Assembly: GCA_023387335.1 (NCBI GenBank)
Contig: JAEWIF010000030.1
Span: 1-64,000 of the forward strand
Direction: 5' to 3'
DNA length: 64,000 nt
Source: Pseudomonadota bacterium
Lineage (GTDB): Bacteria > Pseudomonadota > Gammaproteobacteria > Burkholderiales > Burkholderiaceae_C
Each line of letters begins with the position of its first letter. Position 1 is the first letter of the stretch. Position numbers and translations under genes: made by a program. Under the pieces are notes generated by a model. That model had not been told where the DNA came from and did no database searches. It was given only the letters and a program-made list of their open reading frames with translations. Positions 1-8,336 of the stretch are shown piece by piece.

Positions 1-1
1 G

Positions 2-421
2 GCCAAGGCGCCCGCCGCGGCGCCTGCTCCCGCACCGGCCCCGGCACCCGCTCCCGCAGCGGCTGCGGCGGCGGCCGGCGGCGCGACCGCCGACGTCGAA
101 TCCGCGGTCAACGCCTGGGCCAAGGCCTGGTCGTCCAAGGACATGCCCGGCTACCTGGGCGCCTACGGCAAGGACTTCGATCCGCCCGGCAACCAGACCC
201 GCAAGGCCTGGGAAGAAGAACGCCGCGACCGCATCGTCGGCAAGTCGCGCATTTCCGTGCGCGTGTCCGACCTGTCGGTGAAGGTGGAGGGCGACAAGGC
301 CACGGCGCGCTTCCGCCAGGCCTACAGCGCCGACAGCCTCAACGTGAACGGCCGCAAGACGCTCGAGCTGCACAAGGTCGAAGGCCGCTGGCTGATCGTC
401 CGCGAGAGCACCGGCGCCTGA
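2..421 (+). CDS. C-terminal part of an NTF2-like/Cds6-domain protein (5' end outside window)
   Basis: Only the last 139 codons are present; the reading frame is open from the window edge to TGA. The visible part starts with an Ala/Pro low-complexity linker of about 27 residues. An NTF2/SnoaL-like domain follows: it begins VESAVNAWAKAWSSKD and ends with a typical beta strand VEGRWLIVRE. The same kind of domain closes the L,D-transpeptidase 14 bp downstream. In Burkholderiales such a pair is usual, with a TPR protein preceding a Cds6-family L,D-transpeptidase, so a role in envelope or peptidoglycan maintenance is likely by context. The N-terminal domains, and hence the real function, cannot be seen. 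Confidence 0.75.
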   Translation, partial: AKAPAAAPAPAPAPAPAPAAAAAAAGGATADVESAVNAWAKAWSSKDMPGYLGAYGKDFDPPGNQTRKAWEEERRDRIVGKSRISVRVSDLSVKVEGDKATARFRQAYSADSLNVNGRKTLELHKVEGRWLIVRESTGA

Positions 422-435
422 CCCACGCGCTTCCC

Positions 436-1671
436 GTGCGCCAGCTTCTCGCCGCCCGGCTGTTCGCGGCCTCCCTCTGCGTCGCCCTGGCCTGGCCCGG
501 CCTGGCGCAATCCGCCCCGCACAAGAGCAGGAAGCCGCCTGCCACGCGCCCCGCGCTGCAGGACGGCCAGGCCGAGGCACGCCTGATCGCGATCTACCGC
601 CGCATCGGCGCCGGCCAGATGCGCGAGGCGCTCGCCGACGCCGAGAAACTGGCTCACGACCATCCCAATTTCCAGCTGGCGCAACTCGTCCTGGGCGACC
701 TGCTCGCCGCCCGTTCGCGGCCGGTGCGCGGCCCGGGCGACATCCCCGAGCTGGCCAGGGGCCCCGGCGCCCAGCTGCTGGCCGAGCTGCGCGAGGAATC
801 GCAGCTGCGCATCCGCGCGCTGCGCGAGCGCCCGCCGGCGGGCACCGTGCCCGCGCAGTTCCTGCAGCTGGCGCCCAGCAGCCGCCACGCGATCGCGGTG
901 GACACCTCGCGGGCGCGGCTGTACCTGTTCGAGAACACCGCGTCGGGCCTGAAGCTGCTGGCCGACTACTACATCTCGGTGGGCAAGTCGGGCATCGACA
1001 AGGCGGTCGAAGGCGACCTGCGCACGCCGCTGGGCGTCTACTACGTCACCAGCAACCTCGACCCGAAGACGCTCAAGGACTTCTACGGCTCCGGCGCGCT
1101 GCCGATCAACTATCCCAACCCGTACGACGCGCGGCGCGGCAAGACCGGCGGCGGCATCTGGCTGCACGGCACGCCGCCCACCCAGTTCTCGCGCGCGCCC
1201 AAGGCGACCGACGGTTGCGTGGTGCTCGCCAACCCCGACCTGGAGCGGATCATCCGCACGGTCGAGATCCGCAGCACGCCGGTGGTGATCGCTCCCTCGC
1301 TGCAATGGGTGCCGCAGCATCAGCTGCAGGCGGACGCCAAGCCGTTCAGCGACGCGCTCGCGGCCTGGCGCGCGGCACGCACCCACGGCGACGTCGACCG
1401 CCTGCTGGCCTTCTACGCGTCCGACTTCTCCAGCAACGGCAAGAGCGTCGCCGACTGGACTCCGCAATTGCGCAACGAGCTGCAGCGCACGCGCGGTCGC
1501 GAGGTCCAGCTCAAGGACCTGTCCCTGCTGCGCTGGACCGACTCGGCCGAAACCATGGTGGTAACCTTTGGCGAGGTGCCCGCGGGCGCCCGCACCGGCC
1601 CCGTCAAGCGCCAGTACTGGATGCGCACCGGGGGCCAGTGGAAGATCTTTTTCGAAGGAGTGATCGGTTGA
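436..1671 (+). CDS. L,D-transpeptidase, Cds6/YafK-type, with C-terminal NTF2-like domain
   Basis: Predicted periplasmic enzyme that cross-links or anchors peptidoglycan through a catalytic cysteine. Residues 1-27 form a signal peptide ending AQSA. Residues 45-90 look like a short TPR/helical segment. The YkuD-type catalytic domain spans about 150-285 with His244 (WLHGTPP) and Cys261 (TDGCVVLANPDL). The last 100 residues are NTF2-like, similar to the gene before. The GTG start at 436 puts the signal peptide at the very N-terminus. The next gene starts inside its stop codon, so the two are probably co-transcribed. The family is clear; whether it forms 3-3 cross-links or attaches proteins cannot be told. 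Confidence 0.88.
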   Translation: MRQLLAARLFAASLCVALAWPGLAQSAPHKSRKPPATRPALQDGQAEARLIAIYRRIGAGQMREALADAEKLAHDHPNFQLAQLVLGDLLAARSRPVRGPGDIPELARGPGAQLLAELREESQLRIRALRERPPAGTVPAQFLQLAPSSRHAIAVDTSRARLYLFENTASGLKLLADYYISVGKSGIDKAVEGDLRTPLGVYYVTSNLDPKTLKDFYGSGALPINYPNPYDARRGKTGGGIWLHGTPPTQFSRAPKATDGCVVLANPDLERIIRTVEIRSTPVVIAPSLQWVPQHQLQADAKPFSDALAAWRAARTHGDVDRLLAFYASDFSSNGKSVADWTPQLRNELQRTRGREVQLKDLSLLRWTDSAETMVVTFGEVPAGARTGPVKRQYWMRTGGQWKIFFEGVIG

Positions 1672-2345
1672 TCCCATCAGTGACGCGCCGCGCTGCGGCC
1701 GCCCTCGTCGTCGGCCTGGCCGCCTGCACCGCCGCCTGGGCGGCGGACGCGCCCAAGGTGAAGTTCAGCACCACCGCCGGTGATTTCGTGGTCGAGGTCT
1801 ATCCGGACAAGGCGCCCAAGACGGTGGAGAACTTCCTGCAGTACGTGCGCGACAAGCACTACGACGGGACCATCTTCCATCGCGTGATCAACAACTTCAT
1901 GGTCCAGGGCGGCGGCTACGACGCCAAGTACTCGCAGAAGCCCACGCGCGCGCCGGTCGCGCACGAAGGCCGGCAGGCGCTGGCCAAGGGCGGTCCGAAG
2001 AACGTGGTGGGCACGCTCGCGATGGCACGCACCAACGACCCGAACTCGGCCAGCTCGCAGTTCTTCATCAACGTCAAGGACAACGCGTTCCTCGACCCGG
2101 TGGTGATCCCGCCCGGCGACCCGGTGCCGAAGTTCGAATACCAGGGCCGCACTTACGAGAACGTCCCGCGCTCGCAGCTCGAAGGCGCGTCGCAGCTGTA
2201 CGGCTACACCGTGTTCGGCAAGGTGGTCAGCGGCATGGACGTGATCGAGAAGATCAAGGCCATGCCCACCGGCGCGGGCGGGCCGTTCCCGACCGACGTC
2301 CCCAAGACCCCGGTGGTGATCCAGTCGGCCACCCTGGTGAAGTAA
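1668..2345 (+). CDS. Exported peptidylprolyl isomerase, cyclophilin type (PpiA-like)
   Basis: Cyclophilin that catalyses cis-trans isomerisation of proline peptide bonds in exported proteins. A cleavable signal peptide (about 25 residues, ending AAWA) precedes the fold. The core motifs FHRVI, MVQGGG and NSASSQFFIN are present. A loop insertion at about residues 140-165 (DPVVIPPGDPVPKFEYQGR) is longer than in the next gene. I chose TTG 1668, which overlaps the stop of the transpeptidase gene (TTGA) and has AAGGAG seven bases upstream; an in-frame GTG at 1680 is the alternative. 225 residues. It sits in tandem with the cytoplasmic paralogue, as is common in this group. Confidence 0.88.
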   Translation: MIPSVTRRAAAALVVGLAACTAAWAADAPKVKFSTTAGDFVVEVYPDKAPKTVENFLQYVRDKHYDGTIFHRVINNFMVQGGGYDAKYSQKPTRAPVAHEGRQALAKGGPKNVVGTLAMARTNDPNSASSQFFINVKDNAFLDPVVIPPGDPVPKFEYQGRTYENVPRSQLEGASQLYGYTVFGKVVSGMDVIEKIKAMPTGAGGPFPTDVPKTPVVIQSATLVK

Positions 2346-2368
2346 ACACAGGAACAAGGAGAACATTC

Positions 2369-2878
2369 ATGGCCAACCCCAAAGTCGACCTGCACATCGC
2401 CGGCTACGGCGTCATCACGCTGGAGCTGGAGCAGGACAAGGCGCCCAAGTCCGTCGAGAACTTCCTCTCGTACGTGAAGAAGGGCCACTACGACGGCACC
2501 GTCTTCCACCGCGTGATCAACGGCTTCATGATCCAGGGCGGCGGCTTCGCCCCCGGCATGACCCAGAAGCCGACCGACGCGCCGATCGAGAACGAGGCCA
2601 ACAACGGCCTGAAGAACAACCAGTACACCGTGGCGATGGCGCGCACCAACGCGCCGCACTCGGCGTCGTCGCAGTTCTTCATCAACGTCGCCGACAACGA
2701 CTTCCTCAACCACACCGCGCCCAGCCCGCAAGGCTGGGGCTACGCCGTGTTCGGCAAGGTCGTCGCCGGCCAGGACATCGTCGACCGCATCAAGGGCGTG
2801 AAGACGGGCCGCAAGGGCTTCCATGACGACGTGCCGCAGCAGGACGTCGTCATCGAGAAGGCCGTCGTCGCCGCCTGA
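2369..2878 (+). CDS. ppiB: Cytoplasmic peptidylprolyl isomerase B
   Basis: Cyclophilin of 169 residues, the usual bacterial PpiB length, without signal peptide. Active-site motifs are intact: FHRVI followed by GFMIQGGGF, and PHSASSQFFINVADNDFLN. It acts on proline bonds of cytoplasmic proteins. An AAGGAGA ribosome site lies 9 bases before the ATG. It follows the exported paralogue by 23 bp and precedes lpxH by 6 bp, an arrangement (ppiA-ppiB-lpxH) seen across Betaproteobacteria, so they probably share a transcript. Confidence 0.95.
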   Translation: MANPKVDLHIAGYGVITLELEQDKAPKSVENFLSYVKKGHYDGTVFHRVINGFMIQGGGFAPGMTQKPTDAPIENEANNGLKNNQYTVAMARTNAPHSASSQFFINVADNDFLNHTAPSPQGWGYAVFGKVVAGQDIVDRIKGVKTGRKGFHDDVPQQDVVIEKAVVAA

Positions 2879-2884
2879 GGCGCG

Positions 2885-3652
2885 GTGGCGCCGCCCCCGG
2901 TCCACGAACTCACGGCCGAGCCCGCCTGGCGCTCGGCCGACCTGATCTCCGACCTGCACCTGCAGGAGAGCGACCCCGCCACCTTCGATGCGTGGCGGCG
3001 CTTCCTCGCCGCGTCCGATGCGGACGCGCTTTTCATATTGGGCGACCTGTTCGAGGCCTGGCCGGGCGACGACGTGCTGGACCTCGGCGGCTTCGAAGCG
3101 GATTGCGCGCGCGCGCTGCGCGACGCCGCCGCGCGGCGCCCGGTGTTCTTCATGCACGGCAACCGCGATTTCCTCGTCGGCGAGGCCTTCGCGCGCGCCG
3201 CCGGCGTGCGGCTGCTGCCGGATCCCACCGTGCTGGTTCTCGGCCAGCATCGCTGGCTGCTCAGCCACGGCGATCCGCTCTGCCTGGGCGACACCGAGTA
3301 CCTGGCGTTCCGCGCGCAGGTGCGGCAAGCGCAATGGCAGCGCGAGCTGCTGCGCCGACCGCTCGCCGAGCGCCAGGCGCTGGCCCGCTCGATGCGCGCG
3401 CAGAGCGAAGACCGCAAGCGCTCCGGCGCGGCCTACGCGGACGCCGATCCCGACGAAGCGCGCGCCTGGCTCGCGGCGGCCAACGCCACGACGCTGGTGC
3501 ACGGCCACACGCATCGTCCCGCCGACCACGACCTCGGCCCGGGCCTGCGCCGCATCGTCCTGAGCGACTGGGACCTGCAGGCCCGCCCGCCCCGCGCCGA
3601 AGCATTGCGCCTGTCGATCGACGGCAGCGCGCGGCGCATCCCGCTCGCCTGA
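2885..3652 (+). CDS. lpxH: UDP-2,3-diacylglucosamine diphosphatase
   Basis: Metal-dependent phosphoesterase of lipid A synthesis; it hydrolyses UDP-2,3-diacylglucosamine to lipid X and UMP at the inner membrane. The calcineurin-like metal motifs are all present in order: DLHLQ, GDLFEAWPGDD, HGNRDF, SHGDPLC and HGHTHRP. 255 residues is normal for LpxH. The start is GTG, six bases after ppiB, with a weak ribosome site overlapping the ppiB stop. Its TGA overlaps the ATG of the next gene. Confidence 0.95.
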   Translation: MAPPPVHELTAEPAWRSADLISDLHLQESDPATFDAWRRFLAASDADALFILGDLFEAWPGDDVLDLGGFEADCARALRDAAARRPVFFMHGNRDFLVGEAFARAAGVRLLPDPTVLVLGQHRWLLSHGDPLCLGDTEYLAFRAQVRQAQWQRELLRRPLAERQALARSMRAQSEDRKRSGAAYADADPDEARAWLAAANATTLVHGHTHRPADHDLGPGLRRIVLSDWDLQARPPRAEALRLSIDGSARRIPLA

Positions 3653-4404
3653 TGTTCGGCTGGTGGCGCCGGCGCACCGCGCGCCCCATCCCCGATGCGC
3701 TCTGGAACGAGGCGCTGGCCGCCTACCCGTTCCTTGGCGAGCGTTCCACGCAGGACCTCGCGCGCCTTCGCGAACTCGCCGCCCGCTTCCTGGGCGGCAA
3801 GGAATTCCACGGCGCCCAGGGCCTGGCGATCACCGACTCGATGGCCGTGGCGATCGCCGCGCAGGCGGTGCTGCCGGTGCTGCACCTCGGCCTCGCCTGG
3901 TACGACGACTTCGTCGGCATCGTGGTGCATCCGGACCAGGTCGTCGCGCGCCGCACCTCGCAGGACGAGGCCGGCGTGGTGCACGAATGGGACGAGGTGC
4001 TGGCCGGCGAGGCGATGGAGCGCGGGCCGGTCATGCTCAGCTGGCACGACGTGCGGCAGGCCGGCGAGTCGGCCGCGAAGGGCTACAACGTGGTGGTCCA
4101 CGAGTTCATCCACAAGATCGACATGCGCGACGGCGAGCCCGACGGCTGCCCGCCCATGCCCGCGCGGCAACGCAAGGCCTGGCGCTCCGCGATCCAGGCC
4201 GAGCACGAGCGCTTCCGCGAGAAGGTGGTGATCGCCGAGCGCTTCGGCGGCGAGGAGCCGTGGCTGGACCCGTACGGCGCGGAGAACGTCGGCGAGTTCT
4301 TCGCCGTGGCCGGCGAGGCCTACTTCGTCAACCGCGCCACTTTCGGCGCTGAGTTCCCCGTGCTGCTGGCGCTGTTCGACGGCTTCTTCCGGCCTGCCGC
4401 ATAA
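3652..4404 (+). CDS. mtfA: MtfA-type zinc-dependent peptidase
   Basis: Member of the MtfA family (DUF980), named in E. coli for binding Mlc and thereby influencing PTS glucose control; the protein is also a zinc aminopeptidase. The zinc motif HEFIH (in VVHEFIHKIDMRDG) is at about residues 150-154, and the C-terminal glutamate helix (ENVGEFFAVAGEAYF) is typical. The ATG overlaps the lpxH stop (TGATG), giving 250 residues. Whether the Mlc link exists here is unknown because no mlc or ptsG gene is in view. Confidence 0.88.
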   Translation: MFGWWRRRTARPIPDALWNEALAAYPFLGERSTQDLARLRELAARFLGGKEFHGAQGLAITDSMAVAIAAQAVLPVLHLGLAWYDDFVGIVVHPDQVVARRTSQDEAGVVHEWDEVLAGEAMERGPVMLSWHDVRQAGESAAKGYNVVVHEFIHKIDMRDGEPDGCPPMPARQRKAWRSAIQAEHERFREKVVIAERFGGEEPWLDPYGAENVGEFFAVAGEAYFVNRATFGAEFPVLLALFDGFFRPAA

Positions 4405-4525
4405 CCGTCGAGCTCATGGCTCGCAAGGACGACTGGCAGGTTCGTCCTCCTTCTTGCACGTATGACTTTGGCCCGCGGAGGGCCCGCGAACTTCAATGGA
4501 CGCACTCGCTTTTTGAGGAGTGCGC

Positions 4526-5149
4526 ATGGAAAACCGGGACTCGATCGAGCTCGTCACCGAAACCACCGCCCTGCTGTGGCGGCTGGACCTGATGGGCGTG
4601 GAAGTGGGTGGGCGCTGGCCCATCCTCGCGGACCGCTGGGATGCCGTCGCCCCGCTGGGCGAACATGCGGCCGACGCGTGGCTGGCCATGATGGCCTACG
4701 TGGGCGCGCGAAGGGAGCCGGCCCAGCGCTCGACGCTGATCATGCTCAAGGTGGCCAGCCTGGGCTGGGGCGAGGAAGCCTTCTTCGCCAAGGAATGCGG
4801 CATGGCGGCCGCCCAGGCCATCCTCGCCTTCGGCGCGGGCCGCTACTCGGAGACGCTGGACCTGCTGCTGCCCTTGCGGCACTGCGAGCGCCATTTCGGC
4901 GAGCAGTGCGGCCATGGCAGCCGGCGCGACCTGATCGAGCACACGCTGATCGAGGCCGCGATCCGGTCGGGGCACGACGACCTGGCCGCGGAGCTCGTCG
5001 CCGAGCGCGCGGCGCGCGTCATCCGCGCAGCAGCACCTTCAGCACGTTCTGCAGGCGACGCGCCGCACCGGCCTGATGGCCGGCCGACAGCACACGGGCC
5101 GTGTCCTCGCCCCAGGTCTGGGCGGGGGACGGATCGTTGCGCTTCGTGA
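4526..5149 (+). pseudogene. C-terminal remnant of a TTC38-like tetratricopeptide protein
   Basis: The first ~165 residues resemble the C-terminal third of the bacterial TTC38-like TPR family (full length about 450 residues): LLWRLDLMGVEVGGRW, then MMAYVGARR, then the block from FAKECGMAAAQAIL to the helix LIEHTLIEAAIRSG. Nothing recognisable of the N-terminal two thirds lies upstream; an in-frame stop is at 4514. The C-terminus is cut where the convergent DUF349 gene begins (5019); the remaining 43 codons are antisense to that gene and look random. A GAGGAG site precedes the ATG at 4526, so a short protein might still be made. I read it as a decayed gene; a genuine short paralogue is the alternative. 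Confidence 0.6.
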
Positions 5150-7805
5150 GCAGCTGAAGCTGCATCCGGCGCCGCGCGTCCAGCTGGTCGGCCGGGGTCG
5201 GCACCTCGGCCGCGATCTCCAGGCGCAGCAGCGCATCGCTCGCCTCGCCTGCCGGCGTGGCCTGCAGGGCCTTGACCCAGCTGCCGCGGATCGCCGGCGT
5301 CACCGCGCGGCCGAGCTCGCTCTGGCTCGGCACTTGATCGGCGGAACGCTGCTCCCAGGCGGACAGCAGCTGCGTCAGCGCCTCGCCGTGGGCCTGCGCG
5401 GCCAGCTTGCGCAACGTTTGCTGCGCATGCTCCAGCGCGTCGCGCTGGGCGCGGAAAGCCACGTCGCCCAGGCGCGGGCCCCGGTCATCGGGCGCACGGT
5501 CGCCGAACCGGCCACCGCGGTCGCCTCGATCGCCGCGATCACCGAAGCGGCCGCCGCCGGCACCCGGCGCACCGCGCCGGTCGCCGAACTTGCCGCCGCG
5601 TCCGGCGGGCGCCGGCTCGGTCTTCTTCATGCCGGGGCGGTCGTCGCCGCGCATGGCGATGACCGGCTTGGGCGGGGCCTTGGCGGGCGCCGGGGCGGGA
5701 GCGGCTTCGGCTTCGGGAGCCGGTGCGCCTTCCTCCGTGGCCGATTCGGACGCCGCCGGTGCGGCGGCCTCGGCCGGAGCGCCGGCCGCTTCCTGCTGCG
5801 CGTCGGCCCGCGCCTTCTCGGCCTGCGCCTGGGCCTGGCCCTTGAGCGCCGCGTCCAGCGCCGACATCGCGGCGCGGATCTTGTGGACGTCGCCGCCGGC
5901 GTTGGCGGCTTCCAGCGCCTTGGACGCCTCCAGCACGGCGCGGTCGCGCTCGCTCAGCGCCGAGGCGGCGCGCTCGCGGTCCTCGGTCTTGCGCTGGAAG
6001 GCGTCGTCGATCGGCTTGCGGAACGCGTCCCACAGCTTCTGCTCGTGCTTGCGGTCCAGCGGCACCGTCTGCGCCTCGGCCTGCCAGCGCTGCTGCAGCG
6101 CCTTGACCGCGTCGATGCGCAGCTGCGGCGCGGCGCCCAGCGCCTTGGCCTCGTCGATCATCGCGTGGCGCCGCTCCAGGCTCTGCTTCTGCACGGCCGC
6201 CAGCGGCGCCTCGGCCGCCTGCAGCGCCTGCTTCCATTGAGGCTGCAGCTCGGCGAACGCCTTCTCGCTCAGGTGCCCGGCCTCGCGCCAGCGGGTCTCG
6301 AACTGGTGGATGACGCGGTTGAAGCCCTTCCAGTCGCCGTTCAGGGCGGTGGTGTTCTGCGCGGCCCAGGCCTGCAGTTCCTCGATCAGCGCCAGCCGCT
6401 GCGCGCGGTGGTCCGCGGCCTCGGACTTCATTTTCTCCAGCCAGGCCTCGACCACCTTGTAGGCCTCGTTGCAGGCCTCGTCGAAGCGGCGCCACAGGCC
6501 GTGGTTGGGCGGGCCGCCCTGGTCAACCTGCTTCCACTGTTCGCGCAGGGCGCGCAGCTGTTCCTGCATCTTGCGGCCGCCGAATTTCGGCTTGCGCGCG
6601 GCGGGCTCGGCGGGAGCGGGTGCCGGAGCCGCGACCGGGGCCGCAGCGGCCTCGCCTTCGGCGGCCGGCTCGGCGGGCGCCGGTGCGGCCACGGGCGCCG
6701 GCTCGAACAGCGCTTCGGCCTTGGCTACGAGTTCCTGGCGCAGCTGGTCGGCGCGCCAGCGCTGCCAGCCTTCCAGCTCGCCGGCGGAAGCCAGCACCGC
6801 GTGGGCCTGGTTCTCCAGCTTGTCGTCGATCAGCTTGCCGTGTTCCTTGAGCGCGTTGCGCAGCGATGCCGCCGCGCCCGACGTGCCCTTGCCGTGGCCC
6901 TCGGCGATCTCCTTTTCCAGCTTGCCGAGGGCGGCCGTGACCGCCTCGGCCGCCTTGGCCTTGATCTCGGGATCGACCTTGGGCTTGGCCGGCTTGGCGG
7001 GCGCCTCGACCGGCAGGCCACGGGCGTTGCGCAGTTCGTCGGCCCACACGGGCACAGGGGGCAGCGGCGCGGCCGCGTCGGCGTCGGCCGCGATGGCCTG
7101 GGCCAGCGCGAGCTGGAAGGCTTCCCACACCACCTGCAGCTGGGCGCGCGACGCGTCCAGCAGCGGCGGGAAGCGCGCGTCCACGCTGGCCCAGTTGGCG
7201 TCGGCCACCAGGGCGTCGGCCTGGGACTGCCACTCGGGCACGTCGGCGCGCAGCGCGTCGGCCGCGGCCTGGGCGTCGCGCCAGGACTTGGTGGACAGCA
7301 CTTCGATGCGCTGCGCCAGCAGCACGGCGGCCTCGCGCTGGACCTGCACGCGGTGCTGCAGGTCCTCGATGCCCTTGATCCGGTCGCCCAGCTGCGCCTT
7401 CAGGCCGGCCAGCGGCTCGCGGCTGAGCGGCGCACCGGCCTTGGCGGCGTCGCGCTGCCAGGCCATGGCGTCGGCGATGTTCAGCCGCGACGGCTCCAGC
7501 AGCGCCTGCGCCTTCTGGGCCCATTCGGCGGAGATGGCCTCCTGGCCGCGCGCACGCTTGATCTCGTCGAGCTTCTCGCGCACGGCCCGGGCGGCGCCCT
7601 TGTCGCGGGCGCTCAGCTCCCGGTACACCTCCTGCATCTGCTCGGCGCTCGGGTTGGCGGCGAGCCATTCGCGCACGCGCGCGGCCCGTTCGCCCGAGGT
7701 GGGCGCCGAGAACGCACCGCCGGTGAGGGCGTCCAGCGCCTGGGTGTCGGAGGATTTGAGACTGGCTTGGGTCACTTGGTCGGTCTGAAAAAAACGCCCT
7801 CGCAT
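5019..7805 (-). CDS. DUF349 domain protein, large Ala/Lys-rich helical protein
   Basis: About 928 residues with several DUF349 units, each a long helical hairpin around W...F....  motifs (for example LWRRFDEACNEAY, WKGFNRVIHQFETRW, LWDAFRKPIDDAF). No enzyme motif is seen. Low-complexity Ala/Pro/Glu linkers separate the units. Around residues 735-775 lies an Arg/Gly/Asp-rich tract with repeated (G)RFGDR/GDRG units, which resembles RNA-binding RGG tails. The start is uncertain: ATG 7805 or GTG 7775 (VTQASLKSSD), neither with a good ribosome site; homologues usually begin near the second. Function unknown; DUF349 proteins have been linked to ribosome or RNA binding, which would fit the RGG tract, but that is inference. 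Confidence 0.85.
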   Translation of the reverse strand: MRGRFFQTDQVTQASLKSSDTQALDALTGGAFSAPTSGERAARVREWLAANPSAEQMQEVYRELSARDKGAARAVREKLDEIKRARGQEAISAEWAQKAQALLEPSRLNIADAMAWQRDAAKAGAPLSREPLAGLKAQLGDRIKGIEDLQHRVQVQREAAVLLAQRIEVLSTKSWRDAQAAADALRADVPEWQSQADALVADANWASVDARFPPLLDASRAQLQVVWEAFQLALAQAIAADADAAAPLPPVPVWADELRNARGLPVEAPAKPAKPKVDPEIKAKAAEAVTAALGKLEKEIAEGHGKGTSGAAASLRNALKEHGKLIDDKLENQAHAVLASAGELEGWQRWRADQLRQELVAKAEALFEPAPVAAPAPAEPAAEGEAAAAPVAAPAPAPAEPAARKPKFGGRKMQEQLRALREQWKQVDQGGPPNHGLWRRFDEACNEAYKVVEAWLEKMKSEAADHRAQRLALIEELQAWAAQNTTALNGDWKGFNRVIHQFETRWREAGHLSEKAFAELQPQWKQALQAAEAPLAAVQKQSLERRHAMIDEAKALGAAPQLRIDAVKALQQRWQAEAQTVPLDRKHEQKLWDAFRKPIDDAFQRKTEDRERAASALSERDRAVLEASKALEAANAGGDVHKIRAAMSALDAALKGQAQAQAEKARADAQQEAAGAPAEAAAPAASESATEEGAPAPEAEAAPAPAPAKAPPKPVIAMRGDDRPGMKKTEPAPAGRGGKFGDRRGAPGAGGGRFGDRGDRGDRGGRFGDRAPDDRGPRLGDVAFRAQRDALEHAQQTLRKLAAQAHGEALTQLLSAWEQRSADQVPSQSELGRAVTPAIRGSWVKALQATPAGEASDALLRLEIAAEVPTPADQLDARRRMQLQLLTKRNDPSPAQTWGEDTARVLSAGHQAGAARRLQNVLKVLLRG

Positions 7806-7879
7806 CGCGGGGGCCGGCGCGTATTCTCGCCGCAATGGCGCAACCGCTGGCCGGCCGCCGTAAATCATCGGACGCGCGG

Positions 7880-7925
7880 ACAAACAGAAAGCCCGGCAGG
7901 CGGCCTGAAGCCAGCCTGCCGGGCT
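7880..7925 (-). terminator. Intrinsic terminator for a minus-strand transcript
   Basis: A perfect 12-bp stem (AGCCCGGCAGGC at 7890-7901 with GCCTGCCGGGCT at 7914-7925) is followed on the minus strand by TTTCTGTTTGT. There is no T-run on the plus strand. It lies 75 bp before the DUF349 start, so it ends or attenuates a transcript coming from about 8070. Confidence 0.75.
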
Positions 7926-8070
7926 TGACGGCGGCGCAAGTCCGACCGTCTGGGCGTACCGCGGGAGATGACTGTCCCGGCGGCACCGGGAGCAAGAGAT
8001 TGCTCCCAGGAGAGACCGGAACGGGGCGCCGAAGCGCAAACATCCCGGTACAAGGGCCCGATCGCTCGGG
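7880..8070 (-). ncRNA. Candidate structured small RNA, unassigned family
   Basis: This gene-free stretch carries on the minus strand a promoter, a highly structured body and a terminator, which together suggest an independent transcript of about 190 nt. The body holds a perfect hairpin at 7988-8007 (GGGAGCAA, loop of 4, complementary arm). GGTGCC/GGCACC arms enclose about 95 nt including that hairpin, and a second stem (CCCGA/TCGGG) sits near 8056-8070. I compared it by eye with tmRNA, 6S, SRP RNA, RNase P RNA, glycine, FMN, TPP, cobalamin and c-di-GMP aptamers and found no convincing match. It could also be a long leader of the DUF349 gene with an attenuator. Confidence 0.45.
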
Positions 8071-8077
8071 TGCCTCC

Positions 8078-8106
8078 AACTTAGGTAGTCGCCCCCAGGT
8101 TTTCAA
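8078..8106 (-). promoter_or_regulatory. Sigma70-like promoter for the candidate small RNA
   Basis: On the minus strand, TTGAAA (8106-8101) is followed after exactly 17 bp by TAAGTT (8083-8078). The -35 matches consensus at five of six positions; the -10 is weaker. Start of transcription would be near 8070. Confidence 0.4.
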
Positions 8107-8306
8107 GCGCCGCTTTTCAATGGCCTGCGCGGCCATGATTTAGCCGGCCGCATTGACAAGCGGGCAGCTTGCTGTCTGGCAAGCCGGCGCTGTCCGAGGA
8201 TTCCGACGAGAGCGGGCGCTTCCGTCCGACGGACGTACGGCAGAGCCAGGATGTAAATTCGAGCTTCCATTGGCAATAATTTGCATAAAACCTGACAGTT
8301 TTATTC

Positions 8307-8336
8307 TTGACTCGTTATTAAGCCGCCTCCTAGAAT
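8307..8336 (+). promoter_or_regulatory. Sigma70 promoter upstream of the lytic transglycosylase gene
   Basis: TTGACT (8307-8312), 18-bp spacer, TAGAAT (8331-8336), in a locally AT-rich patch that stands out in this GC-rich region. Transcription would begin near 8343, leaving a leader of about 190 nt before the ATG at 8531. I see no protein gene in 8110-8530 and no known riboswitch in the leader. Confidence 0.65.

Noticed and set aside
322..1677. 451-codon open frame on the minus strand
   Set aside because: Antisense shadow of the L,D-transpeptidase gene; Arg/Gly/Ala-rich with no motif, as is common in high-GC DNA.
5076..7928. 950-codon open frame on the plus strand
   Set aside because: Shadow of the DUF349 gene; low-complexity Leu/Gly/Arg translation without any domain.
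7920..8090. Glycine riboswitch on the plus strand (GCGCCGAAG, GCAAAC and GGTACAAGG strings)
   Set aside because: These pieces resemble the aptamer core, but the paired segments between them and the CTCTCAGG block are missing, and no glycine gene follows directly; the terminator points to the opposite strand.
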